The notes below the pieces were generated by a model. The model was given only the letters and a program-made list of their open reading frames with translations. It had not been told where the DNA came from and searched no databases. A stretch of 9,765 bases of DNA from Myxococcales bacterium. Lineage in GTDB: Bacteria > Myxococcota_A > UBA9160 > SMWR01. Every line of letters begins with the position of its first letter. Within the stretch, counting starts at the first letter, position 1. The DNA lies in contig JACZXC010000079.1 in assembly GCA_022571825.1 (NCBI GenBank), positions 1-9,765 of the forward strand, in the 5' to 3' direction. Shown here one piece after another: positions 1 to 5,794 of the stretch. Both the position numbers and the translations under genes were made by a program.

Positions 1-339
1 CTGGCCCAGGCCATCACCTTTCTCGCCTGCGCGCCCAAGAGCAACGCCTCCTACCTGGCCCTGGAGCGAGCGCGGGACGCCGTCGCCAACTCCGGCTCGC
101 TCCCGGTACCCATGCACCTGCGCAACGCCCCCACTGCGCTGATGAAGGGAATGGGGTATGGCCGAAACTACGAGTACCCCCACGACGCTCCCGATCGATT
201 CGTGGCCGCGACGAACCTTCCGGAGCCCCTGGCTTCGTCCAACTTCTACCAGCCAAGCCTCGAGGGCGCCGAAGCCGAGATCGCCGAGCGTCTGAAGCGG
301 TGGCGCCAACGCCGGGCCCAGGCAAAGTCCAAGGCGTGA
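1..339 (+). CDS. rarA: Replication-associated recombination protein A, C-terminal part (5' end outside window)
   Basis: This is the C-terminal 112 residues of a RarA/MgsA-type AAA+ ATPase, a clamp-loader-like factor that acts at stalled replication forks and in recombination. The frame is open from base 1 and ends with TGA at 337-339. The visible part has the conserved tail of the family: APKSNASYLALERA, then LPVPMHLRNAPTALMKGMGYG, with a final Y-E-Y-x-H-D stretch and a basic end (RWRQRRAQAKSKA). In the family this region forms the tetramerisation and C-terminal helical domain. The Walker motifs lie upstream and cannot be seen. The stop overlaps the next start by four bases (GTGA), so the HAD gene downstream is probably co-translated. 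The family call is firm. Nothing in the visible part looks damaged. Confidence 0.95.
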   Translation: MAQAITFLACAPKSNASYLALERARDAVANSGSLPVPMHLRNAPTALMKGMGYGRNYEYPHDAPDRFVAATNLPEPLASSNFYQPSLEGAEAEIAERLKRWRQRRAQAKSKA

Positions 340-968
340 GCGGAGCGCGCGACGGATCCATCGAGGCGGTGGTCTTCGACCTCGGCGGTGTGCTCCTCGA
401 CTGGAACCCACGTCACCTGTACCGAAAGCTCTTCCCCGGCGACGAGCCGGGCATGGAAGAATTTCTCGCCAGTATCTGCACCCCCGCGTGGAATGCGGAG
501 CTCGACCGGGGTCAACCCTTTGCCGAGGCGATTGCGCGGCGCCAAGCCGAGCATCCGGATTGGGCCGCGCGGATCGCGGCCTACCGCGAGCGCTGGATCG
601 AGATGATCGCCGGGACTCTCGAAGAGAGCGTGACGATCCTCGCCGAGCTTCGCAGCCGCGGGGTGCCGATCTACGCACTCAGCAACTGGTCGGCGGAAAC
701 CTACCCCGAGGCGCAGGCGCAGTTCGAGTTCCTGGGCTGGTTCCGCGGCGTTCTCATCTCCGGCGAAGTGGGGCTGGTGAAACCGGACCCGGCCATTTAT
801 CGACTGCTGCGCGATCGGTTCGACCTCGCCCCCGCCACGACCCTCTTCGTGGACGACGTGCCGGTGAACACTGAGGCGGCCCAGGATCTGGGCTTCCAGG
901 TCGAAATCTTCCGCGGAGCGGAGAGCTTGCGCGCTCGGCTCGTATCCGCCGGCTTGCTCGGATCCTGA
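336..968 (+). CDS. HAD-superfamily hydrolase, subfamily IA (YihX-like phosphatase)
   Basis: This is a haloacid dehalogenase-fold hydrolase of 210 residues, probably a cytosolic small-molecule phosphatase. All four HAD motifs are visible: motif I FDLGGVLLDWNP with the nucleophile Asp15, motif II at ALSNWS (Ser116), motif III Lys149 in GLVKPDPAIY, and motif IV TLFVDDVPVN with Asp173-Asp174. The cap lies between about residues 25 and 95. In motif I the usual second Asp (D-x-D) is Gly17. This is also seen in the E. coli YihX (glucose-1-phosphatase) branch, so it does not by itself mean loss of activity. I chose the GTG at 336 because it overlaps the rarA stop as GTGA. A GTG at 300 in the same frame would add 12 poorly conserved residues inside rarA. 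The ribosome site is weak, consistent with coupling to rarA. The 3' end meets the tupA frame tail to tail. The substrate is unknown. Confidence 0.88.
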   Translation: MSGARDGSIEAVVFDLGGVLLDWNPRHLYRKLFPGDEPGMEEFLASICTPAWNAELDRGQPFAEAIARRQAEHPDWAARIAAYRERWIEMIAGTLEESVTILAELRSRGVPIYALSNWSAETYPEAQAQFEFLGWFRGVLISGEVGLVKPDPAIYRLLRDRFDLAPATTLFVDDVPVNTEAAQDLGFQVEIFRGAESLRARLVSAGLLGS

Positions 969-1816
969 GACTCACTCCGAGGGAGTATCGCGGGGGATCG
1001 AGCAGGCTTCGCCGCCGGGTGAAACAGCGCCTCGCCCGCCACGCGAAAGTCGGCGATGGCAGCCTGTCCTTCCGACGAGAGCAGCCAGTCGACGAACACG
1101 CCGCTCGACTTCGCCTTGACATGAGGATGGCGAGCGGGATTGACCCGAATCACACCGTAGGGGTTGTGCAGGCGCGGGTCGCCGGCGACGAGCACTTCGA
1201 GGTCGCGGCGGTTGCGAAACGCGAGCCAGGTGCCCCGATCCGCCAGGGTGTAGGCGGCCATGGCCGCCGCCGTGTTCAGGGTTGCGCCCATGCCCGAACC
1301 CAACTCGCGATACCAGGATCCCGTCTCGGACACGGGATCGATCCCGGCCGCCCGCCAGAGCCGGCGCTCCGCCTTGTGGGTTCCCGAGTCGTCACCTCGG
1401 GAAACAAAGGGCACCCGGGCCGCAGCGATTCGCGCCACCGCCGCCGCCGCGTCTCCCAGATCGCGAACGCCAGCGGGGTCGTCGGCGGGACCCACGAGTA
1501 CGAACTCGTTGAACATCACCTCGAAGCGTTCGAGGCCCCAGCCCTCGGCGACGAAGGTCTCCTCTGCATCGCGGTCGTGAACCAGGAGAACGTCCGCGTC
1601 TCCCCGGCGCCCCATCCGCAGCGCCTGGCCGGTGCCCACCGCCACCACGCGCACCTCGATTCCGGTGCGCTCGGTAAAGCGCGGCAAGAGGGCGGCGAAC
1701 AACCCGGAGTTCTCCGTGGAGGTGGTCGACGCGAGGATGATGAAGCGACCCGCCGCGTGCCCGGCCGGGGAGGCGATCCAGAGGGCCAGCAGTACCCACC
1801 CGGGGATAGACCTCAT
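797..1816 (-). CDS. tupA: Tungstate ABC transporter substrate-binding protein TupA, with an abnormal C-terminal extension
   Basis: This is a periplasmic oxyanion-binding protein for high-affinity tungstate (possibly molybdate) uptake. Residues 1-21 form a signal peptide (hydrophobic core VLLALWIA, probable cleavage after GHA). The mature protein begins with the family hallmark ASTTSTENSGL (about 29-39). The second hallmark, FVSRGDDSGTHKAE, lies in the middle, followed by WYRELGSGMGATLN. The ATG overlaps the tupC stop (ATGA), making it the last gene of tupBCA. The family normally ends a few residues after a motif like ALFHPAA, reached here near base 1011. Instead the frame runs on for about 70 low-complexity, Arg/Ser-rich residues and lies antisense over the last 172 bases of the HAD gene. 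A one-base insertion near 1017-1019 would give the ending HPGGEACSIPRDTPSE with a stop at 972-974, three bases past the HAD stop. The true end is therefore probably 972. Function call strong, 3' end doubtful. Confidence 0.85.
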   Translation of the reverse strand: MRSIPGWVLLALWIASPAGHAAGRFIILASTTSTENSGLFAALLPRFTERTGIEVRVVAVGTGQALRMGRRGDADVLLVHDRDAEETFVAEGWGLERFEVMFNEFVLVGPADDPAGVRDLGDAAAAVARIAAARVPFVSRGDDSGTHKAERRLWRAAGIDPVSETGSWYRELGSGMGATLNTAAAMAAYTLADRGTWLAFRNRRDLEVLVAGDPRLHNPYGVIRVNPARHPHVKAKSSGVFVDWLLSSEGQAAIADFRVAGEALFHPAAKPARSPAILPRSESQDPSKPADTSRARKLSAPRKISTWKPRSWAASVFTGTSSTKRVVAGARSNRSRSSR

Positions 1817-2562
1817 GGCAACCGCTCTCCGTTCAAGAATGCCCGGGCCTCGCTGCTCTCCGGCTCGTCAAAGAACTGCGTCGCCGGAGTGCGCTCGACC
1901 AGAGCACCGCGATGCAGGAACAGAACCTCGTCTCCCATGCGCCTCGCCTGGGCGAGATCGTGAGTCGTCATGATGATCTTGGTTCCCACCGAGGCCATGT
2001 CGTCGATGACCTGTTCGATCGAACGCGTGGCCGCCGGGTCGAGGGCCGCCGTGGGTTCATCCAACAGGAGCACCTCGGGCTCGAGAGACCAGGCCCGGGC
2101 CAGGCACAGGCATTGCTGCTCGCCCGCCGAGAGCAGCCGGGCCGGCCGATCCGCCAGACCCAGCAGCCCGGTCCGCTCGAGCACCTGGTCGATCCGCCCT
2201 CGCCGGCACGCCCGAGAAATTCGACGCACGCTGAGGGCGTAGTCGACGTTGGCCCGCACCGACCGCCGCAGCAGGACCGATCGCTCGAACACCATCGCCT
2301 GACGCTCCGCGACCCGGGAAACGGCCTGACCCCGCCAGTGGACCGTGCCGGAGGTCGGCGACAGCAGTCCGTGCATCAGTCGCAACAGCAGGCTCTTGCC
2401 GGCGCCGTTGGGTCCGAGGATCAGAGTTCGCCCCTTCCCCTCGAGGCGCACCGAGATCCGGTCCACCAGGCGGAGACCTGCTCGTATGTAGGTCAGATCG
2501 ACCAGCTCGAGGGGAAGGATCGACTCGACCCCCTCGTTTCCCCGATGGGTGCCCGGGCTCAT
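1813..2562 (-). CDS. tupC: Tungstate ABC transporter ATP-binding protein TupC
   Basis: This is the cytosolic ATPase of the tungstate importer, 249 residues. Motifs in order: Walker A GPNGAGKS (50-57), Q-loop region MVFERSVLLRRSV (about 90-102), signature LSAGEQQ (144-150), Walker B VLLLDEPTAALD (about 164-175) and the H-loop TTHD. The family normally reads VFQRPVLLRRSV at the Q-loop, but here the Gln is Glu93 (codon GAG) and the following Pro is Ser. The signature is LSAGE rather than LSGGE, which is common in this family. The ATG at 2562 overlaps the tupB stop (ATGA) and the stop overlaps the tupA start (ATGA), so tupB, tupC and tupA are tightly coupled. The frame stays open upstream to 2886, but that stretch lies over tupB and has no ABC homology, so I rejected the longer start. 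TupC is favoured over a generic phosphate or molybdate ATPase because of TupB and TupA beside it. Confidence 0.9.
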   Translation of the reverse strand: MSPGTHRGNEGVESILPLELVDLTYIRAGLRLVDRISVRLEGKGRTLILGPNGAGKSLLLRLMHGLLSPTSGTVHWRGQAVSRVAERQAMVFERSVLLRRSVRANVDYALSVRRISRACRRGRIDQVLERTGLLGLADRPARLLSAGEQQCLCLARAWSLEPEVLLLDEPTAALDPAATRSIEQVIDDMASVGTKIIMTTHDLAQARRMGDEVLFLHRGALVERTPATQFFDEPESSEARAFLNGERLP

Positions 2563-3263
2563 CCCTCGGCGTTTCGCGCCACGTCCCCGGCGAGGGCCGC
2601 GGCGGCGTTGATGGCCAACGAGAGAACGAGCAACACGATCCCCAGGGCCAGGGCCAGGGCCAGGTCGCCCTTGCTGGTCTCCAGGGCGATCGCGGTGGTC
2701 ATCACCCGGGTGACGTGGGCGATGTTCCCCCCCACGAGAATCACCGCACCCACCTCTGCAATAGCCCGACCGAACCCGGCCAGCAAGGTGGTGAGCAGCC
2801 GATGCCGACCGTCCCAGAGAAGCGTTGGAATCGCACGCAATCGACTGGCTCCCAGGGATCGCAGCTGTTCGTCGTACTCCTCCCACAGGTCTTCGACCAC
2901 TTGCCGGGTCAAGGCGGCCACGATCGGGGTGATGAGCAGGAACTGCGCCACCACCATCGCCATGGGGGTAAAGAGCCAGCCCAGGAATCCCAGGGGACCC
3001 GATCGCGAGAGCATCAGGTAGACGACCAAGCCGACCACCACCGGCGGCAGTCCCATCAACGCGTTGAGCCCCACCGCGGCGACGCGCCGTCCGGGGAACC
3101 GGAGCAGTGCTACCGCGCCGCCGAGGGGCAGGCCGATCCCAGCCGCCAAGGCGAGCGCCAACGAACTGACCCAGAGCGAGCGGGCGATGATCTCGACGAG
3201 GTCGCGATCCAGGCCCACGAGAAGCGCGAACGCCGCCCCGAAGGCGTCAACCAGGTCCTGCAT
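2559..3263 (-). CDS. tupB: Tungstate ABC transporter permease TupB
   Basis: This is the inner-membrane permease of the tungstate importer, 234 residues, the usual length for TupB. Hydrophobic segments are visible at about 30-55, 62-86, 95-120, 160-180 and 200-226, as expected for five helices. The cytoplasmic EAA-type coupling loop is RSLGASRLRAIPTLLWDG (about 135-152), followed by the conserved GFGRAIAEVGAVILVGGN (about 163-180). A very short hexamer repeat in the DNA encodes LALALALG in the last helix. It is the first gene of tupBCA, 51 bases after the NlpC/P60 stop. No clear Shine-Dalgarno precedes the ATG at 3263, and I found no convincing promoter in the 51-base gap, so tupBCA may be read from further upstream. 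A molybdate permease is the main alternative, but the TupA partner argues for tungstate. Confidence 0.9.
   Translation of the reverse strand: MQDLVDAFGAAFALLVGLDRDLVEIIARSLWVSSLALALAAGIGLPLGGAVALLRFPGRRVAAVGLNALMGLPPVVVGLVVYLMLSRSGPLGFLGWLFTPMAMVVAQFLLITPIVAALTRQVVEDLWEEYDEQLRSLGASRLRAIPTLLWDGRHRLLTTLLAGFGRAIAEVGAVILVGGNIAHVTRVMTTAIALETSKGDLALALALGIVLLVLSLAINAAAALAGDVARNAEG
2642..2664. repeat. Short hexamer tandem repeat in tupB
   Basis: The unit CCAGGG is repeated three times, followed by a partial fourth copy. On the - strand it encodes the Leu-Ala alternation in the last transmembrane helix of TupB. The unit is two codons long, so slippage would lengthen or shorten the helix without breaking the frame. 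Confidence 0.7.
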
Positions 3264-3314
3264 TGAAAGCGAACTTTGCCCATTCGCCGGGCCCCACGCA
3301 ACGGTGCAGCGGGC

Positions 3315-3809
3315 CTATTCGATGCGCCCGGCGCGCTTCAAGCGCGGTCCCCAATAGACGTGGTCGAAGCTCACCCGTTCGACTGGCTTCCCCTGGGAAG
3401 ACGCGTGCACGAAGGCGCGATCGCCGACATAGATGCCCACGTGGGTCGTCTTCTTTCCGTCGAGGCGGAAGAACAGCAGGTCTCCCAACTGGAGTTCCGA
3501 GATCCGAATCGGCCGGGTTCGACGCTCGAGGACCCGGGCCGAGTGGGGAAGACCGGGAAATCCGGCCCGGGCGTAACTGTAGATCACGAGGCCGCTGCAA
3601 TCGAAGCCCCGAGGCGTGCTTCCCCCGTACCGGTAGGGGGCACCGATCATGGCCTGGGCCGTGTGCGCCACCCTGCGGAGTTCGGCGCGGTTCGGCGCGG
3701 GGGACGCCCCGTGCCGAGGCCCGGTCGCGGAGCTCGGCACGGTCCCATCCCCGGCGCATGCAGCGCCCAGAACCAGAGCGGTGATCGCGGCGGGCCATCG
3801 AGATCTCAC
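3315..3809 (-). CDS. Exported NlpC/P60 family cell-wall peptidase
   Basis: This is a small NlpC/P60 cysteine peptidase, 164 residues, expected to cut peptidoglycan stem peptides (typically D-Glu to meso-diaminopimelate) in the periplasm. Residues 1-17 look like a signal peptide (WPAAITALVLGAAC). Cys18 sits where a lipoprotein Cys would, but the residue at -3 is Gly, so the lipobox is weak and secretion or lipid anchoring is undecided. The catalytic triad is visible: Cys71 in GFDCSGLV, His123 in THVGIYVG and His135 in FVHASS. LGDLLFF before the first His is also typical. I chose the GTG at 3809 because GGAG lies four bases upstream and the start gives a sensible signal peptide; no in-frame ATG fits. 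It lies 44 bases after the ferredoxin gene and 51 before tupB. The family usually has an added SH3 or LysM domain; here there is only a short linker. Confidence 0.9.
   Translation of the reverse strand: MRSRWPAAITALVLGAACAGDGTVPSSATGPRHGASPAPNRAELRRVAHTAQAMIGAPYRYGGSTPRGFDCSGLVIYSYARAGFPGLPHSARVLERRTRPIRISELQLGDLLFFRLDGKKTTHVGIYVGDRAFVHASSQGKPVERVSFDHVYWGPRLKRAGRIE
3681..3700. repeat. Perfect tandem 10-mer duplication inside the NlpC/P60 gene
   Basis: The unit TTCGGCGCGG occurs twice in a row. It codes for part of the linker between the signal peptide and the peptidase domain. Ten bases is not a multiple of three, so gaining or losing one copy would shift the frame. In the present state the signal peptide and catalytic domain are in one frame, so this form reads as the intact one. 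Confidence 0.7.
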
Positions 3810-3853
3810 GCTCCATGCCTATCGGCCGCCGATGCACGGAGCTGGTGTCGGCA

Positions 3854-4231
3854 CTACTCGCCGGGCGGCACACTCATGGCCATGGGATTGGCCGCGAAGG
3901 CGAGGTCGGCGACGGGCTTGCCGCCGATGACGTGTTCCTGGATGATCCGCTCGAGGTTCTCCGGCGTGCAGCGGCGGTACCAGGTGCCCTCGGGATAGAC
4001 CACGGCGATCGGCCCCTCCAAGCAGACGCGCAGGCACACGACCTTGGACCGGTAGACGCCGCCTCGAACGTCCACCAGGCCCAGCTCCTTGAGCCGATCC
4101 TTGAGAAATTCCCAGGCCTCTTCCTGCTCTTCGCGGGGGGCGCAGTCGCCGCCAACGCACAGCAGGATGTGGCGTGTGTACTCGCCGAGGCGGAGGACGC
4201 GCGTCTTCAGCTCGAGTCGGGTCGGGGCCAT
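3854..4231 (-). CDS. Thioredoxin-like [2Fe-2S] ferredoxin domain protein
   Basis: This is a small cytosolic protein of 125 residues with the pattern of thioredoxin-fold [2Fe-2S] ferredoxins, which carry one electron in redox reactions. Visible cysteines are Cys25 and Cys30 in HILLCVGGDC, Cys66 and Cys70 in VVCLRVCLEGP, and an extra Cys88 in YRRCTPE. The C-x3-C-x-x-GP and VVYPEGTWY (about 77-85) are characteristic. The first pair is spaced C-x4-C, shorter than in the Aquifex-type protein, and the ligands are inferred. I chose the ATG at 4231 because the family begins just before LKTRVLRLGEYTRHILLC. A longer frame to 4312 would start inside fetB. There is no Shine-Dalgarno, and a TATAGT box lies 10 bases before the ATG. 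It sits 53 bases after fetB on the same strand. Its redox partner is unknown; the neighbourhood suggests a metal-related role, which is inference. Confidence 0.87.
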   Translation of the reverse strand: MAPTRLELKTRVLRLGEYTRHILLCVGGDCAPREEQEEAWEFLKDRLKELGLVDVRGGVYRSKVVCLRVCLEGPIAVVYPEGTWYRRCTPENLERIIQEHVIGGKPVADLAFAANPMAMSVPPGE

Positions 4232-4241
4232 CGGGGACTGG

Positions 4242-4247
4242 ACTATA
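4242..4247 (-). promoter_or_regulatory. Possible -10 box for the ferredoxin gene
   Basis: On the - strand TATAGT lies 10 bases upstream of the ATG at 4231. If used, transcription would begin about 3-4 bases before the ATG, giving an almost leaderless mRNA, which fits the absence of a Shine-Dalgarno. There is no good -35 hexamer at 16-18 bases. A perfect TTGACA further upstream is 35 bases away, too far to pair with it. Confidence 0.3.
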
Positions 4248-4268
4248 GCGTCGGCACCCAACCGACGC
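4248..4268. promoter_or_regulatory. Perfect 7-bp inverted repeat between fetB and the ferredoxin gene
   Basis: The arms are GCGTCGG and CCGACGC, separated by seven bases. The repeat starts 16 bases after the fetB stop and ends directly against the TATAGT box of the ferredoxin gene. It could be an operator covering the promoter, or an RNA hairpin marking the end of fetB. No T-tract follows on the - strand, so a classic intrinsic terminator is unlikely. Confidence 0.45.
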
Positions 4269-4284
4269 CCCACGCACGGAGGTG

Positions 4285-5082
4285 TCAATGCCTGCGGATG
4301 CCCTCGGTGCACAGTTGGTGGCGATCATTGAACAGTCGCCGGTAGATCCACATCGCCATCAGGATACAGCCCGCAGCGGTTCCGGCGGCCACCATGAACA
4401 TCACGACGATCTGATACTTGACCGCCTCGAGGGGATCGGCGCCCTGGAGAATCTGCCCGGTCATCATGCCCGGCAGGGAGACGATACCGACAACCATCAT
4501 GGCGTTGATGATCGGGATCATGCCTCGCCGGACGGCGTCGGAGAGGGGATCCCGCGCCGCTTCCCACCGGGTCGCCCCCAGGGCCAGCTCGGTTTCGATG
4601 CGATCACGCCGCTCCGAGAGAGTCTCGAGAAACGAGTCGAGGCACAGGGAGATCCCCGTCAGCGCGTTGCCGAGAATCATCCCGAACAGCGGGATGACGT
4701 ATTGTGGCCGGTACCAGGGATCGACCCGGATGATGAAGCCGGTGACTGCAAACGTCGTCAGGATACCGGCGAGCAGCAAGGTCAGGAACGCGCCGAGATA
4801 GGCACCGGCGAAGCTTCGGCTGGACCGCCGGACGCTCGCGACGGCGGCGACGGCGATCATGACCAGCATCACGGCGATCACCGGCAGCGGATGGGCGAGG
4901 TCGAAGACCCACTTGAGAAGAACCCCAACCAGGAGAAGCTGAATCACGGTCCGCGATGCGCCCACCGCCAGCTGGCCCTCGAGGTTCAAGCGCAGCACCA
5001 GGCTCGCGACACCCGCGAGCAGCACCAGGGCGGTGGCCAGGACCAGGTCGAAATAGCCCAAGGCAATCGCGCTCTCACCCAT
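4285..5082 (-). CDS. fetB: UPF0014-family ABC permease, FetB-like (probable iron exporter)
   Basis: This is a 265-residue inner-membrane protein of the UPF0014 family. In E. coli the member FetB works with the ATPase FetA and is linked to iron export and peroxide resistance. Hydrophobic segments lie at about 9-32, 44-60, 66-84, 92-116, 127-146, 190-212 and 224-248. Family hallmarks are VIPLFGMILGNALTGISL (about 129-146), the EAA-like ELALGATRWEA (about 165-175) and LPGMMTGQILQGADPLEA (about 203-220). The ATG at 5082 lies eight bases inside the end of fetA, so the two are translated together. The C-terminus after about 250 is short and polar. The transported ion cannot be read from the sequence: iron is the family precedent, and another metal or a lipid-linked role cannot be excluded. 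The family call is strong. Confidence 0.9.
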   Translation of the reverse strand: MGESAIALGYFDLVLATALVLLAGVASLVLRLNLEGQLAVGASRTVIQLLLVGVLLKWVFDLAHPLPVIAVMLVMIAVAAVASVRRSSRSFAGAYLGAFLTLLLAGILTTFAVTGFIIRVDPWYRPQYVIPLFGMILGNALTGISLCLDSFLETLSERRDRIETELALGATRWEAARDPLSDAVRRGMIPIINAMMVVGIVSLPGMMTGQILQGADPLEAVKYQIVVMFMVAAGTAAGCILMAMWIYRRLFNDRHQLCTEGIRRH

Positions 5083-5719
5083 CGACCGGCTCCATGAAGT
5101 CGGCCAGGTCGAGCTGCCGGTGGCACCACCGGCTCACCTGGGCGACGTCGTGGGTCACGATCAGGGCCGCCACCGCCTCCCGCGTCACCAGCTCCTCGAC
5201 CGCCCTGCCCGCGCCCGGGTCCAGGGCGCTGGTGGGCTCGTCGAGGAGGAGCACCTCGGGCCCGACGCAGAGCGATCGCAGCAGGGCGACCCGCTGCATC
5301 TGGCCCTCCGACAGCGTCTGTGCGTCCTGATGCCAGATGGCCTGGTCGAGATCGAGGGCACCCGCCCAGTCGAGAGCCCGGGGCTCGGGAAACCTTCGCC
5401 TCGCGCTCCCATAGTGGAATGGGCGTTCCAGGTTGTCGCGCACGCTGCCAGGCAGCATGACCGGCCGCTGGGCGGCGAAGCTCACCCGCCGCCGCCACTC
5501 GGGCCAGCCCACCTCGACTGGGCTCGCATCCCCCAGCCGACACTCCCCAGCCAGGGGATCGATCAGGCCCGCCACGGTTCGGAGCAGCGTGGTCTTCCCA
5601 CACCCCGACGCGCCGACCACCGCGACCCGCTCCCCCGTCCGAAGCGACAAGTCGACCCCGCGCAGAAGGCGGCGCCCGGCGATGCCGACGTCGAGCGCGC
5701 GCAGGAGGAGCCACCCCAT
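5075..5719 (-). CDS. fetA: ABC transporter ATP-binding protein, FetA-like
   Basis: This is the ATPase partner of the UPF0014 permease, 214 residues, a normal length for FetA. Motifs in order: Walker A GASGCGKT (36-43), Q-loop AAQRPVMLPGSVRDNL (82-97, Gln84), signature LSEGQMQRVAL (136-146), Walker B VLLLDEPTSALD (about 156-167) and H-loop VTHD (His190). The signature is LSEGQ rather than LSGGQ, which is common in this family. The ATG at 5719 is preceded by a G-rich stretch (GGGGG) that may serve as a weak ribosome site. The start lies 75 bases after the sulfatase-like gene; I see no clear promoter or T-tract hairpin there. The end overlaps fetB by eight bases. The identity rests on the adjoining FetB as much as on the ATPase itself. 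Confidence 0.88.
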   Translation of the reverse strand: MGWLLLRALDVGIAGRRLLRGVDLSLRTGERVAVVGASGCGKTTLLRTVAGLIDPLAGECRLGDASPVEVGWPEWRRRVSFAAQRPVMLPGSVRDNLERPFHYGSARRRFPEPRALDWAGALDLDQAIWHQDAQTLSEGQMQRVALLRSLCVGPEVLLLDEPTSALDPGAGRAVEELVTREAVAALIVTHDVAQVSRWCHRQLDLADFMEPVDG

Positions 5720-5794
5720 GACCCCCGCGTTCTACCACTGTCACCGCCGGCGCGCCCTCCCGTGGGCCCAGGCCCCGCGTTCCATGACCGTGTG

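Noticed and set aside
1019..1963. + strand frame of 314 codons antisense to tupA
   Set aside because: No family motif and composition of a shadow frame; TupA hallmarks are on the opposite strand.
3821..3833. ATCGG-CCG-CCGAT hairpin between the ferredoxin and NlpC/P60 genes
   Set aside because: Five-base arms and no T-tract; too weak to call a terminator in GC-rich DNA.
4283..4288. Perfect TTGACA (- strand) at the end of fetB as a -35 box for the ferredoxin gene
   Set aside because: No -10-like hexamer lies 16-18 bases downstream; the nearest, TATAGT, is 35 bases away. It overlaps the fetB stop codon and is probably chance.
4282..5097. + strand frame of 271 codons antisense to fetB, with GGAGG just before an ATG at 4288
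   Set aside because: The ribosome-like site is attractive, but the product is polar low-complexity sequence (HRHQD, HHEHHDD) and the other strand encodes a full UPF0014 permease.
5720..5794. Searched the gap between the sulfatase-fold gene and fetA for a promoter or terminator
   Set aside because: Only GC-rich partial palindromes with tiny loops; no T-tract and no acceptable -10/-35 pair.
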